From Desulfovibrionaceae bacterium (GTDB taxonomy: Bacteria > Desulfobacterota > Desulfovibrionia > Desulfovibrionales > Desulfovibrionaceae): a stretch of DNA of 64,000 nucleotides. The stretch spans positions 1 through 64,000 of the forward strand of contig JACCQO010000010.1 in the NCBI GenBank assembly GCA_015709205.1, given 5' to 3'. A model generated the notes under the pieces. The model was not told where the DNA came from and did no database searches. It was given only the letters and a program-made list of their open reading frames with translations. Position 1 is the first letter of the stretch, and every line of letters starts with the position of its first letter. Both the position numbers and the translations under genes were made by a program. Positions 50,335 through 60,894 of this stretch are shown here, piece after piece.

Positions 50335-51837
50335 CTACCTGGCGGCGAGCCGCCCGTCGGTCCTGGTTTCGGCCTGCAGGTGGTACACCTTGGGCTGCAC
50401 GCCCATGGCCTCCATGACCTTGAAGGCCACGTCCGTGTTGTCGTAGAAGCCGTTGAACAGCTCGGCCCGCACGCCCATGGCCGAGGTGGCCACGGGCACG
50501 GCGGTGTGCTGGTACGAGGTCCAGCCCAGGCCGGCCTTCTGGTTCAGCAGGTGGGTGACGGTCACGGTCAGCGGATCGTAGCCGCCGTAGAGCAGGACCG
50601 CCTGCGGATCCTTGGTGTCCACGCCGTCCATGGTCCGGCCGTAGGCTTCCTGGAGCATCTGCACCTCGTAGGGGTGCAGGACCAGCAGATCCGCCTTGGC
50701 GTCGCCCTCGAACTTCAGGCCGAAGTGCCTGGTGATCATCGGCCGGACCGCGTCAAAGGAGCAGTTGGTGCCGCAGGCCTTCTTGTAGCCGCCCACGATC
50801 TCGTCGCTGAACTTCTGGAACGAGACGTTCTGCCCGCCCAGCAGGTCGAAGTAGGACTCGTACTTGGTGCCCGCGAAGCCCAGGGTCAGGCCGCCGCACT
50901 CGTGGTCGCCGGTGACCACGATGAGGGTCTCGGCCGGGTGCGTTTCGGCAAAGGCCACGGCCTCCTTGACCGCGTCGTCGAAGGCCATGGTGTCGCGCAG
51001 GGCCGCGGCCGCGTCGTTGGCGTGGCAGGCCCAGTCGATCTTGCCACCCTCGACCATCAGGAAGAAGCCCTTGGGGTTGTCCAGCAGCTCGATGCCCTTT
51101 TTGGTGAACTCGGCCAGGGAGATGTCCTGCGTGCGGCGGTCCATGGCGTAGGGCAGGGCCTCGTCGTCCTGGAGCCAGTCGTTCCAGGCCAGGATCTTCT
51201 GCCCGGGCTTGAGCTTCAGGAACTCGGCCTTGTCCGTGACCAGCCGGTAGCCCTTGGACTTGGCGAACTCCAGGGAACTGCCCTGGGGATTCTTGGACTT
51301 CTTGCCCATGGGATCCTTGAAGCCGCCGCCACCGAAGTAGTCGAAGCCGGACGCGGCCAGGTCGCGCTCGATTTCATAATACATCTTGCGGGTCTTGACG
51401 TGGGCGTAGAACCCGGCCGGGGTGGCGTGGTCGATGCTCACGCTGGAGACGATCCCCACCTTCCAGCCCTTGTCCCTGGCCATCTCGGCCACGCTCTTCA
51501 CGGGCCTGTAGTCGGGATCGACGCCGATGTAGTTGATGTTGGTCTTCTGGCCGCAGGCCAGGGCCGTGGCCGCGGCGGCCGAACCGGTGATGAAGCGGTC
51601 GTTGGCGCGGGTGGTGGTCATGCCCTGGGCCGGGAAGGAGTCCATGGTCAGACGCCGCCCGCCGAAGGCCTCGGTGGCGGTGCGCTGAGGAATGCCCATG
51701 CCGTCGCCGATGAAGTAGAAGACGTACTTGGCGGCCTGGGCTGCCGAAACCGGGGCCGGGGCCATGGCCGACAGACAGAACGCCACAAGGATCCACAGCG
51801 CCGCGCGCCGCAGGGTCCGCCTGCAATGCTCTCCCAT
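50335..51837 (-). CDS. phoA: Alkaline phosphatase, exported
   Basis: A 500-residue alkaline phosphatase. The signal peptide LRRAALWILVAFCLSAMAPAPVSA precedes VFYFIGDGMGIPQ (metal-binding Asp). ITGSAAAATALACG contains the nucleophilic Ser; VSSVSIDHATPAGFYAHV, GGKIDWACHANDAAAAL, VTGDHECGGLTLGF and YQHTAVPV supply the metal ligands. The WACHAND variant, with Trp and Cys instead of the more frequent residues, is unusual but the His and Asp remain. GAGGAAGG lies before the ATG. No Pho box could be identified upstream. Confidence 0.85.
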   Translation of the reverse strand: MGEHCRRTLRRAALWILVAFCLSAMAPAPVSAAQAAKYVFYFIGDGMGIPQRTATEAFGGRRLTMDSFPAQGMTTTRANDRFITGSAAAATALACGQKTNINYIGVDPDYRPVKSVAEMARDKGWKVGIVSSVSIDHATPAGFYAHVKTRKMYYEIERDLAASGFDYFGGGGFKDPMGKKSKNPQGSSLEFAKSKGYRLVTDKAEFLKLKPGQKILAWNDWLQDDEALPYAMDRRTQDISLAEFTKKGIELLDNPKGFFLMVEGGKIDWACHANDAAAALRDTMAFDDAVKEAVAFAETHPAETLIVVTGDHECGGLTLGFAGTKYESYFDLLGGQNVSFQKFSDEIVGGYKKACGTNCSFDAVRPMITRHFGLKFEGDAKADLLVLHPYEVQMLQEAYGRTMDGVDTKDPQAVLLYGGYDPLTVTVTHLLNQKAGLGWTSYQHTAVPVATSAMGVRAELFNGFYDNTDVAFKVMEAMGVQPKVYHLQAETRTDGRLAAR

Positions 51838-51990
51838 ATCCTTCCTCCATCCGTAGAAAGCAGGTTTGCGCCGCCGGGATGACGGCAGAAAAAATCTATC
51901 CGCCCCCGTGTTACGAATGGTGACGGAACGGCGTCGATTGGATGAAAGAATGTCGGTGGTGGGATTCCTTCGGGACCCGCCGGACAAAAG
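51838..51990. other. Upstream region of the phosphatase gene
   Basis: About 150 bp before the phosphatase gene. I see no clear promoter pair or Pho box-like repeats. Confidence 0.4.
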
Positions 51991-52024
51991 AAAAGGGCTG
52001 CGGCGCAGGCCGCAGCCCTTTTTT
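51991..52024. terminator. Terminator at the distal end of the CRISPR array
   Basis: AAAAGGGCTGCGGC, GCAG, then the complementary arm and T-run. It is symmetric, so it can end transcription coming leftward out of the CRISPR array or rightward. It lies 58 bp from the last (oldest) repeat. Confidence 0.8.
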
Positions 52025-52081
52025 GTGCCTCCGGGCGGAGGCGGGACGGATGGTGCAAAATGACCGGTGGTCTTTGATCCC

Positions 52082-55000
52082 GTTGCAATCCGCGCCCCCG
52101 TGCGGGGGCGGGACACGGCGCCGATGCCGTGTTCGGTGCCGCGGTCACGGTTTCAATCCGCGCCCCCGTGCGGGGGCGGGACGAGTACACGCCGTCCGGA
52201 TGGTCGGCCTTGTGCATGTTTCAATCCGCGCCCCCGTGCGGGGGCGGGACCCACAGCGAGGGGAAGTGACATGACCGCATATCTGTTTCAATCCGCGCCC
52301 CCGTGCGGGGGCGGGACAAGGTCCTGAGAAGGTGGTCTGGTCGGGCGATCCTGAGTTTCAATCCGCGCCCCCGTGCGGGGGCGGGACGACCACGGAACGC
52401 CAGTAGTGGTTCATGCTCGGCGGTTTCAATCCGCGCCCCCGTGCGGGGGCGGGACCAAGGGGTTCGCGGCCGTCGAAATCATGTGGGATCGTTTCAATCC
52501 GCGCCCCCGTGCGGGGGCGGGACGGGCACAAAAGATGAACCGAAGTTCCCCTCCCCTGTTTCAATCCGCGCCCCCGTGCGGGGGCGGGACGCGATGACGG
52601 GTGGGGTCGGGAGCGTCGTTCCGGTTTCAATCCGCGCCCCCGTGCGGGGGCGGGACTCGGCGTGGGGATGGGGCTGTGAGCGGCCACTGGTTTCAATCCG
52701 CGCCCCCGTGCGGGGGCGGGACGTCCACGTCGCCAGCCTCCGCGCTCACGGTGGTGGTTTCAATCCGCGCCCCCGTGCGGGGGCGGGACACCCGACCTGC
52801 CCATTTTGCGGGGGGAAAACCAGGTTTCAATCCGCGCCCCCGTGCGGGGGCGGGACGCAGCGGTTCTGCGTGGTCGGCGCGCACCAGTGGAACGTTTCAA
52901 TCCGCGCCCCCGTGCGGGGGCGGGACGGGGTCGAAACCACTTTTTGGCGATGAGCGACATGTTTCAATCCGCGCCCCCGTGCGGGGGCGGGACTGGCCGT
53001 GCGCTCGGGCTCCTCCGGCGTCGGCGGGTTTCAATCCGCGCCCCCGTGCGGGGGCGGGACTGGCGGCCCAGCGCAAGGCCGATGAGGCCGAGCAGTTTCA
53101 ATCCGCGCCCCCGTGCGGGGGCGGGACCTTTGCGTATGCCCATCGGGGCAGGTCGATCGCCTGTTTCAATCCGCGCCCCCGTGCGGGGGCGGGACCCGCG
53201 GCCGTGCAGCACGCCACCGGCGCGGACATGTTTCAATCCGCGCCCCCGTGCGGGGGCGGGACACGCATGGTGTTGTCCTTTATCCTGAAATAGAGTTGGT
53301 TTCAATCCGCGCCCCCGTGCGGGGGCGGGACCGGACACCTCGGCCACGGCCACGTCCGCCGCGCGGTTTCAATCCGCGCCCCCGTGCGGGGGCGGGACTG
53401 GCGTCGAATTGTTTGACCCAACAGCGGCCGAGGTTTCAATCCGCGCCCCCGTGCGGGGGCGGAACGAACCGACCAGGGAAACGACGCAGAGGGAGATGCA
53501 GTTTCAATCCGCGCCCCCGTGCGGGGGCGGGACCGTCGCCGTCCAGATTGTCCAGCGACAGGGCGGCGTTTCAATCCGCGCCCCCGTGCGGGGGCGGGAC
53601 GGGCACGTCCCAGTCCAAGCGCAAGCTGGTCACCGTTTCAATCCGCGCCCCCGTGCGGGGGCGGGACATGCGGATCACTTCGCCCCGGGCGTTGAGCTGC
53701 GGTTTCAATCCGCGCCCCCGTGCGGGGGCGGGACCGTAGTAATCGCCCATGATCTCCCGGAGCGTCCTGTTTCAATCCGCGCCCCCGTGCGGGGGCGGGA
53801 CTCCGCAGGCCGTGAAACGAGGAGGAGAGAAAAATGTTTCAATCCGCGCCCCCGTGCGGGGGCGGGACCGTCCTGTCTCGTGCATGAGATATCGTCCACC
53901 TCGTTTCAATCCGCGCCCCCGTGCGGGGGCGGGACGTGGACGTGGCGCAGGCCGACGGACCGGAGCGGGCGGTTTCAATCCGCGCCCCCGTGCGGGGGCG
54001 GGACTTTGCGTATACGTTTGACTACTATTTAAAAAGCAAGTTTCAATCCGCGCCCCCGTGCGGGGGCGGGACGTGGGCGACTGCTTCAAGGGCGCGGCCT
54101 TGGCCTGTTTCAATCCGCGCCCCCGTGCAGGGGCGGGACTGGCCCGGGACGGCCTATCCGCGTACATCTCGAAGTTTCAATCCGCGCCCCCGTGCAGGGG
54201 CGGGACCCGTTCTGGTGCAGGGGACGCGGCCCGGGACGTGGTTTCAATCCGCGCCCCCGTGCAGGGGCGGGACCCCGGCGACAATGAGGGGATGCCTATT
54301 TTCTCCTGTTTCAATCCGCGCCCCCGTGCAGGGGCGGGACGCCTCGCGAAATGCCAGCACGTTGGCGGTCTCAAGTTTCAATCCGCGCCCCCGTGCAGGG
54401 GCGGGACCCGCCCCGTTGGCCGTGGGCGTGCGCGGGGCAATGTTTCAATCCGCGCCCCCGTGCAGGGGCGGGACGGGTCCTCGTCCGGCTCCAGGGACGT
54501 GAAATTGATGTTTCAATCCGCGCCCCCGTGCGGGGGCGGGACCCGTGGATCGGCAGATCCGCGCCGTGCTGACCAAGTTTCAATCCGCGCCCCCGTGCGG
54601 GGGCGGGACCCCAGCGTCATGGTCAGGCCCGGATATCGGACGAAGTTTCAATCCGCGCCCCCGTGCGGGGGCGGGACGCACGGCCTGCAGGTGGTCCGTG
54701 CCGTCCACCTTGTTTCAATCCGCGCCCCCGTGCGGGGGCGGGACCTGGGCGTGGTCCTGGACGACGCGGAGCGCGGCAAGTTTCAATCCGCGCCCCCGTG
54801 CGGGGGCGGGACAGCAAAACCAGTATGTTGTGAACATTCTGCAAAAGTTTCAATCCGCGCCCCCGTGCGGGGGCGGGACTGCATCCTCAGTGAGGACCAA
54901 GACTGTCTTGTCGTGGTTTCAATCCGCGCCCCCGTGCGGGGGCGGGACAGGAAAGGGACGGAGCTTACCCAATCACTGAAGGGTTTCAATCCGCGCCCCC

Positions 55001-58000
55001 GTGCGGGGGCGGGACACTGCTTGTGCCTCAAACCAAAAATTTTGATCCTCTGTTTCAATCCGCACCCCCGTGCGGGGGCGGGACGTCCAAGTATCACGCA
55101 TAAATGCATGTATCAAAGGTTTCAATCCGCGCCCCCGTGCGGGGGCGGGACTTACCGATCTGCTTGGCGCTGTGTCTGCACATTTCGTTTCAATCCGCGC
55201 CCCCGTGCGGGGGCGGGACGACCGAGTCCTACGTCGTCAGCAAGGACGCCGAAGTTTCAATCCGCGCCCCCGTGCGGGGGCGGGACCGACGAGATGGCGC
55301 GGGCCCAGGAACGCCTCTTTGTTTCAATCCGCGCCCCCGCACGGGGGCGGGACCGCACCTTGGGACCCGCCCGGCCCGGCGAGCAAAGTTTCAATCCGCG
55401 CCCCCGCACGGGGGCGGGACGCGAGAATCGCAAAAAAAGTCTAATTAATCTAGTGTTTCAATCCGCGCCCCCGCACGGGGGCGGGACGCCCCGGAGGAGC
55501 AATCTCCAGGGCCCATCTACGGGTTTCAATCCGCGCCCCCGCACGGGGGCGGGACCGACACCATCCTCGCCCGATCCGCCCTGCTCAAGGTTTCAATCCG
55601 CGCCCCCGCACGGGGGCGGGACTGGTTGCTGTGCGTCCCTATGAGCGCGGTCTTCCGTTTCAATCCGCGCCCCCGCACGGGGGCGGGACCCTCGCGAAAT
55701 GCCAGCACGTTGGCGGTCTCAAGGTTTCAATCCGCGCCCCCGCACGGGGGCGGGACAGGGGTCACGGTTCGTACTCCATCACTGCTTGAATGTTTCAATC
55801 CGCGCCCCCGTGCGGGGCGGGACGCCCATGTGTTCGGTCACGAGTTCGTCGATCCAGTTTCAATCCGCGCCCCCGTGCGGGGCGGGACCCCCGGTGGCGG
55901 TCTTTGCGGCGCAGGTCCACCAAGTTTCAATCCGCGCCCCCGTGCGGGGCGGGACGCGGGTGCCGTCGGCCACGGGCAGGCCGGAGTGGTTTCAATCCGC
56001 GCCCCCGTGCGGGGCGGGACGTTCGACGGCCGCGGCCCCGGCAAGGTCATTGAAATGTTTCAATCCGCGCCCCCGTGCGGGGCGGGACACCAGCGTAACC
56101 ACGTTCGGCAGCGGGCCCGCGGCGTTTCAATCCGCGCCCCCGTGCGGGGCGGGACCCGCGCAAAACTTGGGCAGGTCCTCGTAGCTGGGGTTTCAATCCG
56201 CGCCCCCGTGCGGGGCGGGACGCGCAGAAATTCGCCGCGCAGGTCCGGCAGTTGGTTTCAATCCGCGCCCCCGTGCGGGGCGGGACGTCCGCGCGGCATC
56301 GCGGTCATCCCCACGGTCATGTTTCAATCCGCGCCCCCGTGCGGGGCGGGACTCAAACAACACTACGCCAACATCTAGGAGAGAACATGTTTCAATCCGC
56401 GCCCCCGTGCGGGGCGGGACGTCACGTTGGTGGACCATCTGCCGCCCCTGGCGGTGTTTCAATCCGCGCCCCCGTGCGGGGCGGGACGTCCGCGCGGCAT
56501 CGCGGTCATCCCCACGGTCATGTTTCAATCCGCGCCCCCGTGCGGGGCGGGACTCAAACAACACTACGCCAACATCTAGGAGAGAACATGTTTCAATCCG
56601 CGCCCCCGTGCGGGGCGGGACGTCACGTTGGTGGACCATCTGCCGCCCCTGGCGGTGTTTCAATCCGCGCCCCCGTGCGGGGCGGGACGCGCTCGAAGGG
56701 CTGCGCACCGAGATCCGCGACGTGTTTCAATCCGCGCCCCCGTGCGGGGCGGGACCCGGGGACGCCACGGCATACCCGCCCACGGAAGACGTTTCAATCC
56801 GCGCCCCCGTGCGGGGCGGGACGGCATGTTTCCGTCGGTTTCGAAATTCATGAGCTGTTTCAATCCGCGCCCCCGTGCGGGGCGGGACACCTGGTAGGCG
56901 ACGCGGAAGTCATCGTGGGCAGGTTTCAATCCGCGCCCCCGTGCGGGGCGGGACTGACCTGGACGCGGGCCTGGTCGTGGCGGGACGTGTTTCAATCCGC
57001 GCCCCCGTGCGGGGCGGGACATGTGTGCGGCCTTGAGCATTTCGGCGTAACTTGGGTTTCAATCCGCGCCCCCGTGCGGGGCGGGACGCATGGACCCGGA
57101 CGAGGTTTTGCGCTACGAGCAGTTTCAATCCGCGCCCCCGTGCGGGGCGGGACGCGAATAACCGCAAGGAGACAGACAGATGAAACCGTTTCAATCCGCG
57201 CCCCCGTGCGGGGCGGGACATGCTGGCCCAGGGGAAATTCCCCGGGGCCAGGAGTTTCAATCCGCGCCCCCGTGCGGGGCGGGACACCATGGCGCCGACG
57301 ATGACCGCGTCCTGGAAATGTTTCAATCCGCGCCCCCGTGCGGGGCGGGACTCGACGATCTCCACCGGCTCCTCGAAGCGAATGGGTTTCAATCCGCGCC
57401 CCCGTGCGGGGCGGGACTTCGGTTGACGAACGCGCCCTGGGCATCGACGGGGTTTCAATCCGCGCCCCCGTGCGGGGCGGGACCGCCCCCCAGGCCCAGC
57501 TTGTCCGCGACCCACGAGTTTCAATCCGCGCCCCCGTGCGGGGCGGGACCGGTGCCGTATTCAACGGTCGTCGCCGTGAGGTAGTTTCAATCCGCGCCCC
57601 CGTGCGGGGCGGGACTGCTGCAATACGTGCAAACCAAAAAGCGTACCTTGTTTCAATCCGCGCCCCCGTGCGGGGCGGGACGAGCCGGATGCCAAGGCCT
57701 CGGGCACCAAGACCAAGTTTCAATCCGCGCCCCCGTGCGGGGCGGGACTCCATCTCCGCGGTGGCCAACCCCATCGTGGCGGTTTCAATCCGCGCCCCCG
57801 TGCGGGGCGGGACAAAAGCATTTGCACCACTTTGCAGTGCTGTTGCAAAGTTTCAATCCGCGCCCCCGTGCGGGGCGGGACGGAGAGCGCGGCGCGGAAA
57901 CACGAGCTTGGACGGACGTTTCAATCCGCGCCCCCGTGCGGGGCGGGACGTCTCCGGCCGGGTTGATGGACGCGCCGGAAAGGTTTCAATCCGCGCCCCC

Positions 58001-58672
58001 GTGCGGGGCGGGACCTGCGGGCCATGGGCGGCGAGGAGGACTAACATGTTTCAATCCGCGCCCCCGTGCGGGGCGGGACCTTTGCATGCGTCCGCGCGCT
58101 GCGGCGGGACGCGGTTTCAATCCGCGCCCCCGTGCGGGGCGGGACTACGCCCCAACTTCGCGACCCCAAAAAAGCCCGGTTTCAATCCGCGCCCCCGTGC
58201 GGGGCGGGACTGCATACCGGCCAACGATTGGAGGAAAAACTCGATGTTTCAATCCGCGCCCCCGTGCGGGGCGGGACCATCTACTCCATCTCCGGGGCCC
58301 AGAACCGCGAGTTTCAATCCGCGCCCCCGTGCGGGGCGGGACGGGTACCGCATCGAGCCGAGCATGAGCGTGGCGGTTTCAATCCGCGCCCCCGTGCGGG
58401 GCGGGACGGGCGAGGCGTCGTTCGGGCCGAGGGCGTGGCCGTTGTTTCAATCCGCGCCCCCGTGCGGGGCGGGACCGCCGTGCTGACCAAGAATCTCCTG
58501 CACGAGCTGTTTCAATCCGCGCCCCCGTGCGGGGCGGGACTGACCACGGCGCCGATGACCGTCTTGCTGGAAAGGTTTCAATCCGCGCCCCCGTGCGGGG
58601 CGGGACCGCTGGACACGCTGAATTTCAAGTGGACAAAGCTGTTTCAATCCGCGCCCCCGTGCGGGGCGGGAC
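52082..58672 (-). CRISPR. Subtype I-C CRISPR array, 99 repeats and 98 spacers
   Basis: I counted 99 repeats. On the plus strand each starts GTTTCAATCC and ends GGGAC; the minus strand is the functional orientation (ATTGAAAC at its 3' end), so the transcript runs from right to left with the leader at the cas2 side. Repeats fall in blocks: 1-30 (33 bp, hairpin loop GTGC), 31-36 (GTGCAGG variant), 37-48 (as block 1), 49-55 (GCACGG loop), and 56-99, the leader-proximal set, 32 bp with one G fewer. Repeat 1 (52082) is degenerate (GTTG instead of GTTT), as expected for the distal end. Repeats 21 (53433) and 45 (55052) have point changes. Spacers are 33-37 bp. Confidence 0.97.
56255..56656 (-). repeat. 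Tandem duplication of three repeat-spacer units in the array
   Basis: Units 56255-56455 and 56456-56656 (201 bp each) are identical: three spacers (GTCCGCGCGGC..., TCAAACAACAC..., GTCACGTTGGT...) occur twice in the same order. This arose by recombination between repeats, not by new acquisition. Confidence 0.95.
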
Positions 58673-58857
58673 TCTCGCGCCGGGAAGGCGCGAGAGTCGG
58701 GTGGTGCGCGGGGCGTTTCCGCGAACCTGATGGCGATTCTCGAAGAACTCTATTGTGTTGTCAAGGATCGCAAACACAACACATTGAAATAGCTTACGAT
58801 AAATCAACCGCGAAACCCCCGCGAAAAACCGGACGCTCCGGGTTCGCGCGGCAGCCG
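58673..58857 (-). promoter_or_regulatory. CRISPR leader
   Basis: The 185 bp between cas2 and the first repeat (58641-58672) are AT-richer than the surroundings. On the minus strand TTGACA (58759-58764), 17 nt, GAGAAT (58736-58741) form a promoter. TGTGTTGT (58754-58761) and ACAACACA (58776-58783) are an 8-bp inverted repeat overlapping the -35. At the repeat junction GACTCTCGCGCC (58670-58681) and GGCGCGAGAGTC (58687-58698) form a perfect 12-bp hairpin that includes the last 3 bp of the first repeat. The promoter transcribes leftward into the array. Confidence 0.75.
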
Positions 58858-59148
58858 TCAGACGATCAGCGGGCCCTCCTGGTCCACCCCGGGCTTGGCG
58901 CCCACGTGCTCCACGCGCCGCCGCCAGTTGGAACCCAGATAATAGAACCGCAGGCTGTCGCGCTCCGCGTCGATCTCCTGCACCAGCCGCGCGCGCAAAT
59001 GCTCCCACTGGCCCGGGTCCACCAGGCACTCGAACACCGAATACTGCACGCGCTGCCCCCAATCGCAACACGCCCGGGCCACGCGCCGCAGCCGCCGCGC
59101 CCCGCCCCGGTCCCGCGTGTCCACGTCGTAGCTCACCAGCACCAGCAT
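58858..59148 (-). CDS. cas2: CRISPR-associated endonuclease Cas2
   Basis: A 96-residue protein. It starts MLVLVSYDVDTRD, with the conserved Asp of the ferredoxin-like fold, and continues CCDWGQRVQYSVFECLVDPGQW, then LRFYYLG. This is the short I-C form. The ATG overlaps the cas1 stop (ATGA), so it is translationally coupled. It forms the integration complex with Cas1 and faces the leader directly. Confidence 0.95.
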   Translation of the reverse strand: MLVLVSYDVDTRDRGGARRLRRVARACCDWGQRVQYSVFECLVDPGQWEHLRARLVQEIDAERDSLRFYYLGSNWRRRVEHVGAKPGVDQEGPLIV

Positions 59149-60179
59149 CACGACCTCCACACGAACGGCGGATACCCGTCCAGGTCGCCGCGCACGAACC
59201 GCGCGAACAACTGCGCCTGCACGTGCACCGCCAGCCCGATCTCCATGCGCTCGCCCAGGAACGGATGCTCGACCTCCTCCTGCTTGCGCTTCTGATAGGC
59301 CACGAGCACCGCCTTGCGCGTCTCGTCGTCCATGCGCACCGCGCCCGACGCCGTGGTCTCGAAGCCCCCGGCGTTCACCTGCCGCCGGTTGACGAGCGTG
59401 AGCGCCAGCCGGTCCGCCAGCGTGCGCCACTCCTCCATCATGTCCAGGGCCAATCCCATGCGCCCCGGCCGGTCGCGGTGCAGAAACCCCACGGCCGGAT
59501 CCAGCCCCGTGGTCTCCAGCGCACTGCGCACGTCGTGCATCAGCAGCGTGTACAGGAACGAAAGCAGGCAGTTGATGTTGTCCAGGGGCGGCCTGCGGTT
59601 GCGCCCGCGAAACGCGAAGGCCTCTCCCGCCACGCGCACGAGCCCGTCGAAGACCCCGAAATACGCGTTGGCCGCCGCGCCCTCCAGCCCGCGCAGCACC
59701 TCCATGTCGCCCTCGCCCTCCAGACGCCGCAGCGCGCCGTCGATGACCGCCAGCGCCCCCTCCACGGCCGCCCGGTCCATCTCCGCGCCGTGGTCGCGCA
59801 GGCCCCGGCGCAGCACGGACCGCTCGTTGGCCAGCTTGCCCGTCAGCACGCAGCGCGTGACCAGCGCGCACGCCGCCGGGTCGTCGGCCATGCGGTACTG
59901 GGCGCGCCGCAGCAGCACGTTGCCGCTCGCCTCGCCCACCACCCGGGCCAGGAACCGGCCGTTCTCGCTCAGAAAACTCATGCCGATGTCGTTTTCCGCG
60001 CAGTGCGCCATGAGCTGCGGGCTGGCCGACACCTGCCCGAAGCAGACCACGCCGCCCAGGGTGTGCGCCGGAACGCGCAGCCGCGTCTCGCCGTCGTTGC
60101 GAACCACGACCGCCTCGCCCTCCTTGGCCAGGTACGTCCCCTGGCTGGTCACGTAGAGCGTGTTGAGCAGATGCTTCAC
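59148..60179 (-). CDS. cas1: CRISPR-associated integrase Cas1
   Basis: A 343-residue protein of the I-C type. The start is a GTG at 60179 that overlaps the cas4 stop (GTGA). Typical regions: LNTLYVTSQGTYLAKEGEAVVV, ISFLSENGRFLARV, GAAANAYFGVFDGLV with the catalytic Glu nearby, NCLLSFLYTLLMHDVRSALETTGLDPAVGFLHRDRPGRMGLALDMMEEWR with catalytic His and Asp, and FVRGDLDGYPPFVWRS. Cas1c typically ends with the latter motif. Confidence 0.97.
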   Translation of the reverse strand: MKHLLNTLYVTSQGTYLAKEGEAVVVRNDGETRLRVPAHTLGGVVCFGQVSASPQLMAHCAENDIGMSFLSENGRFLARVVGEASGNVLLRRAQYRMADDPAACALVTRCVLTGKLANERSVLRRGLRDHGAEMDRAAVEGALAVIDGALRRLEGEGDMEVLRGLEGAAANAYFGVFDGLVRVAGEAFAFRGRNRRPPLDNINCLLSFLYTLLMHDVRSALETTGLDPAVGFLHRDRPGRMGLALDMMEEWRTLADRLALTLVNRRQVNAGGFETTASGAVRMDDETRKAVLVAYQKRKQEEVEHPFLGERMEIGLAVHVQAQLFARFVRGDLDGYPPFVWRS

Positions 60180-60892
60180 GGCCCCTCCACGATGGCTTGC
60201 AGGTATCCGCGCACGGACCGCGCCACGCCCTTGGGGCGGCACAGCTCCAGGAGCGAGCACGCCCGGCACTTGCCGCCGTAGACGGCGGGCGGGGTGCGGC
60301 CCGAGGCCACGATCTCGTGCACGCGTTCGGCCGCGGCGCGCGTGGCGGCGCGCAGCGGCGGGTCGAAAACCACCTCGACCCGCCGCCGCGCCTCGCCGTA
60401 ATAGAGCGCCCCGGCCTCCAGACGCACGTCCAGCATCTCCTCCAGGCACACGGCCTGGGCGCAGAGCTGCACGCGGTCGCAGTCGCCGCCCTTGGCCCGC
60501 CCGCGCTTGTACTCCACGGGAAACGGCGTCTCGCCGCCCGGCCCGGCGTGGAACTCCACCACGTCGGCCACCCCGGAAACCCCGAGCGCAAAGGACACGA
60601 GGCGCACGCCGAACTCCGTGCGCACCCCGCGCCGCCGCTCGCCGCCGGGCGCGTGCACGCGGGCGTGCAGGATGCGCCCGGCGGCGGTCTGCCGGTTCTC
60701 GGCCCAGGCCCGCTCCACGTGGATCAGCGCACACTGGCGCTCGCAGTAGAGCACGTGCTGCAGGGCCGAGAGCGGCACCAGGTCGTCCTCGGCATACAGG
60801 GGCCCCTGGACCGCAACGGGAACGGCGGGCCCCGCGGGGGCGGCGGGCCCCGCGGGGGCGGCGGGCCCCGCGGGGGCAACGGGAGCGGACAT
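60176..60892 (-). CDS. cas4: CRISPR-associated exonuclease Cas4
   Basis: A 238-residue RecB-like nuclease with an iron-sulfur cluster. ALQHVLYCERQCALIHVE holds the first Cys; PVEYKRGRAKGGDCDRVQLCAQAVCLEEM is the Q-x-x-x-Y-like nuclease core with the catalytic Lys; KCRACSLLELCRPKG has the C-terminal Cys triplet. The N-terminus has a low-complexity tail (three GPAAPA units, coded by 18-bp repeats at 60824-60877) not found in usual Cas4. The start overlaps closely with cas7 (2-bp gap). Confidence 0.92.
   Translation of the reverse strand: MSAPVAPAGPAAPAGPAAPAGPAVPVAVQGPLYAEDDLVPLSALQHVLYCERQCALIHVERAWAENRQTAAGRILHARVHAPGGERRRGVRTEFGVRLVSFALGVSGVADVVEFHAGPGGETPFPVEYKRGRAKGGDCDRVQLCAQAVCLEEMLDVRLEAGALYYGEARRRVEVVFDPPLRAATRAAAERVHEIVASGRTPPAVYGGKCRACSLLELCRPKGVARSVRGYLQAIVEGP
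60824..60877 (-). repeat. 18-bp tandem repeat, three copies, in the cas4 5' end
   Basis: Three identical 18-bp units coding for Gly-Pro-Ala-Ala-Pro-Ala-type residues in the N-terminal tail of Cas4. In-frame (multiple of three), so copy-number changes would keep the gene open. Confidence 0.9.
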
Positions 60893-60894
60893 GG

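Noticed and set aside
52067..58730. Many long open frames across the CRISPR array coding for repeated FNPRPRAGAG or SIRAPVRGRD
   Set aside because: They are translations of the CRISPR repeats in all frames; spacing and repeat structure show an array, not genes.
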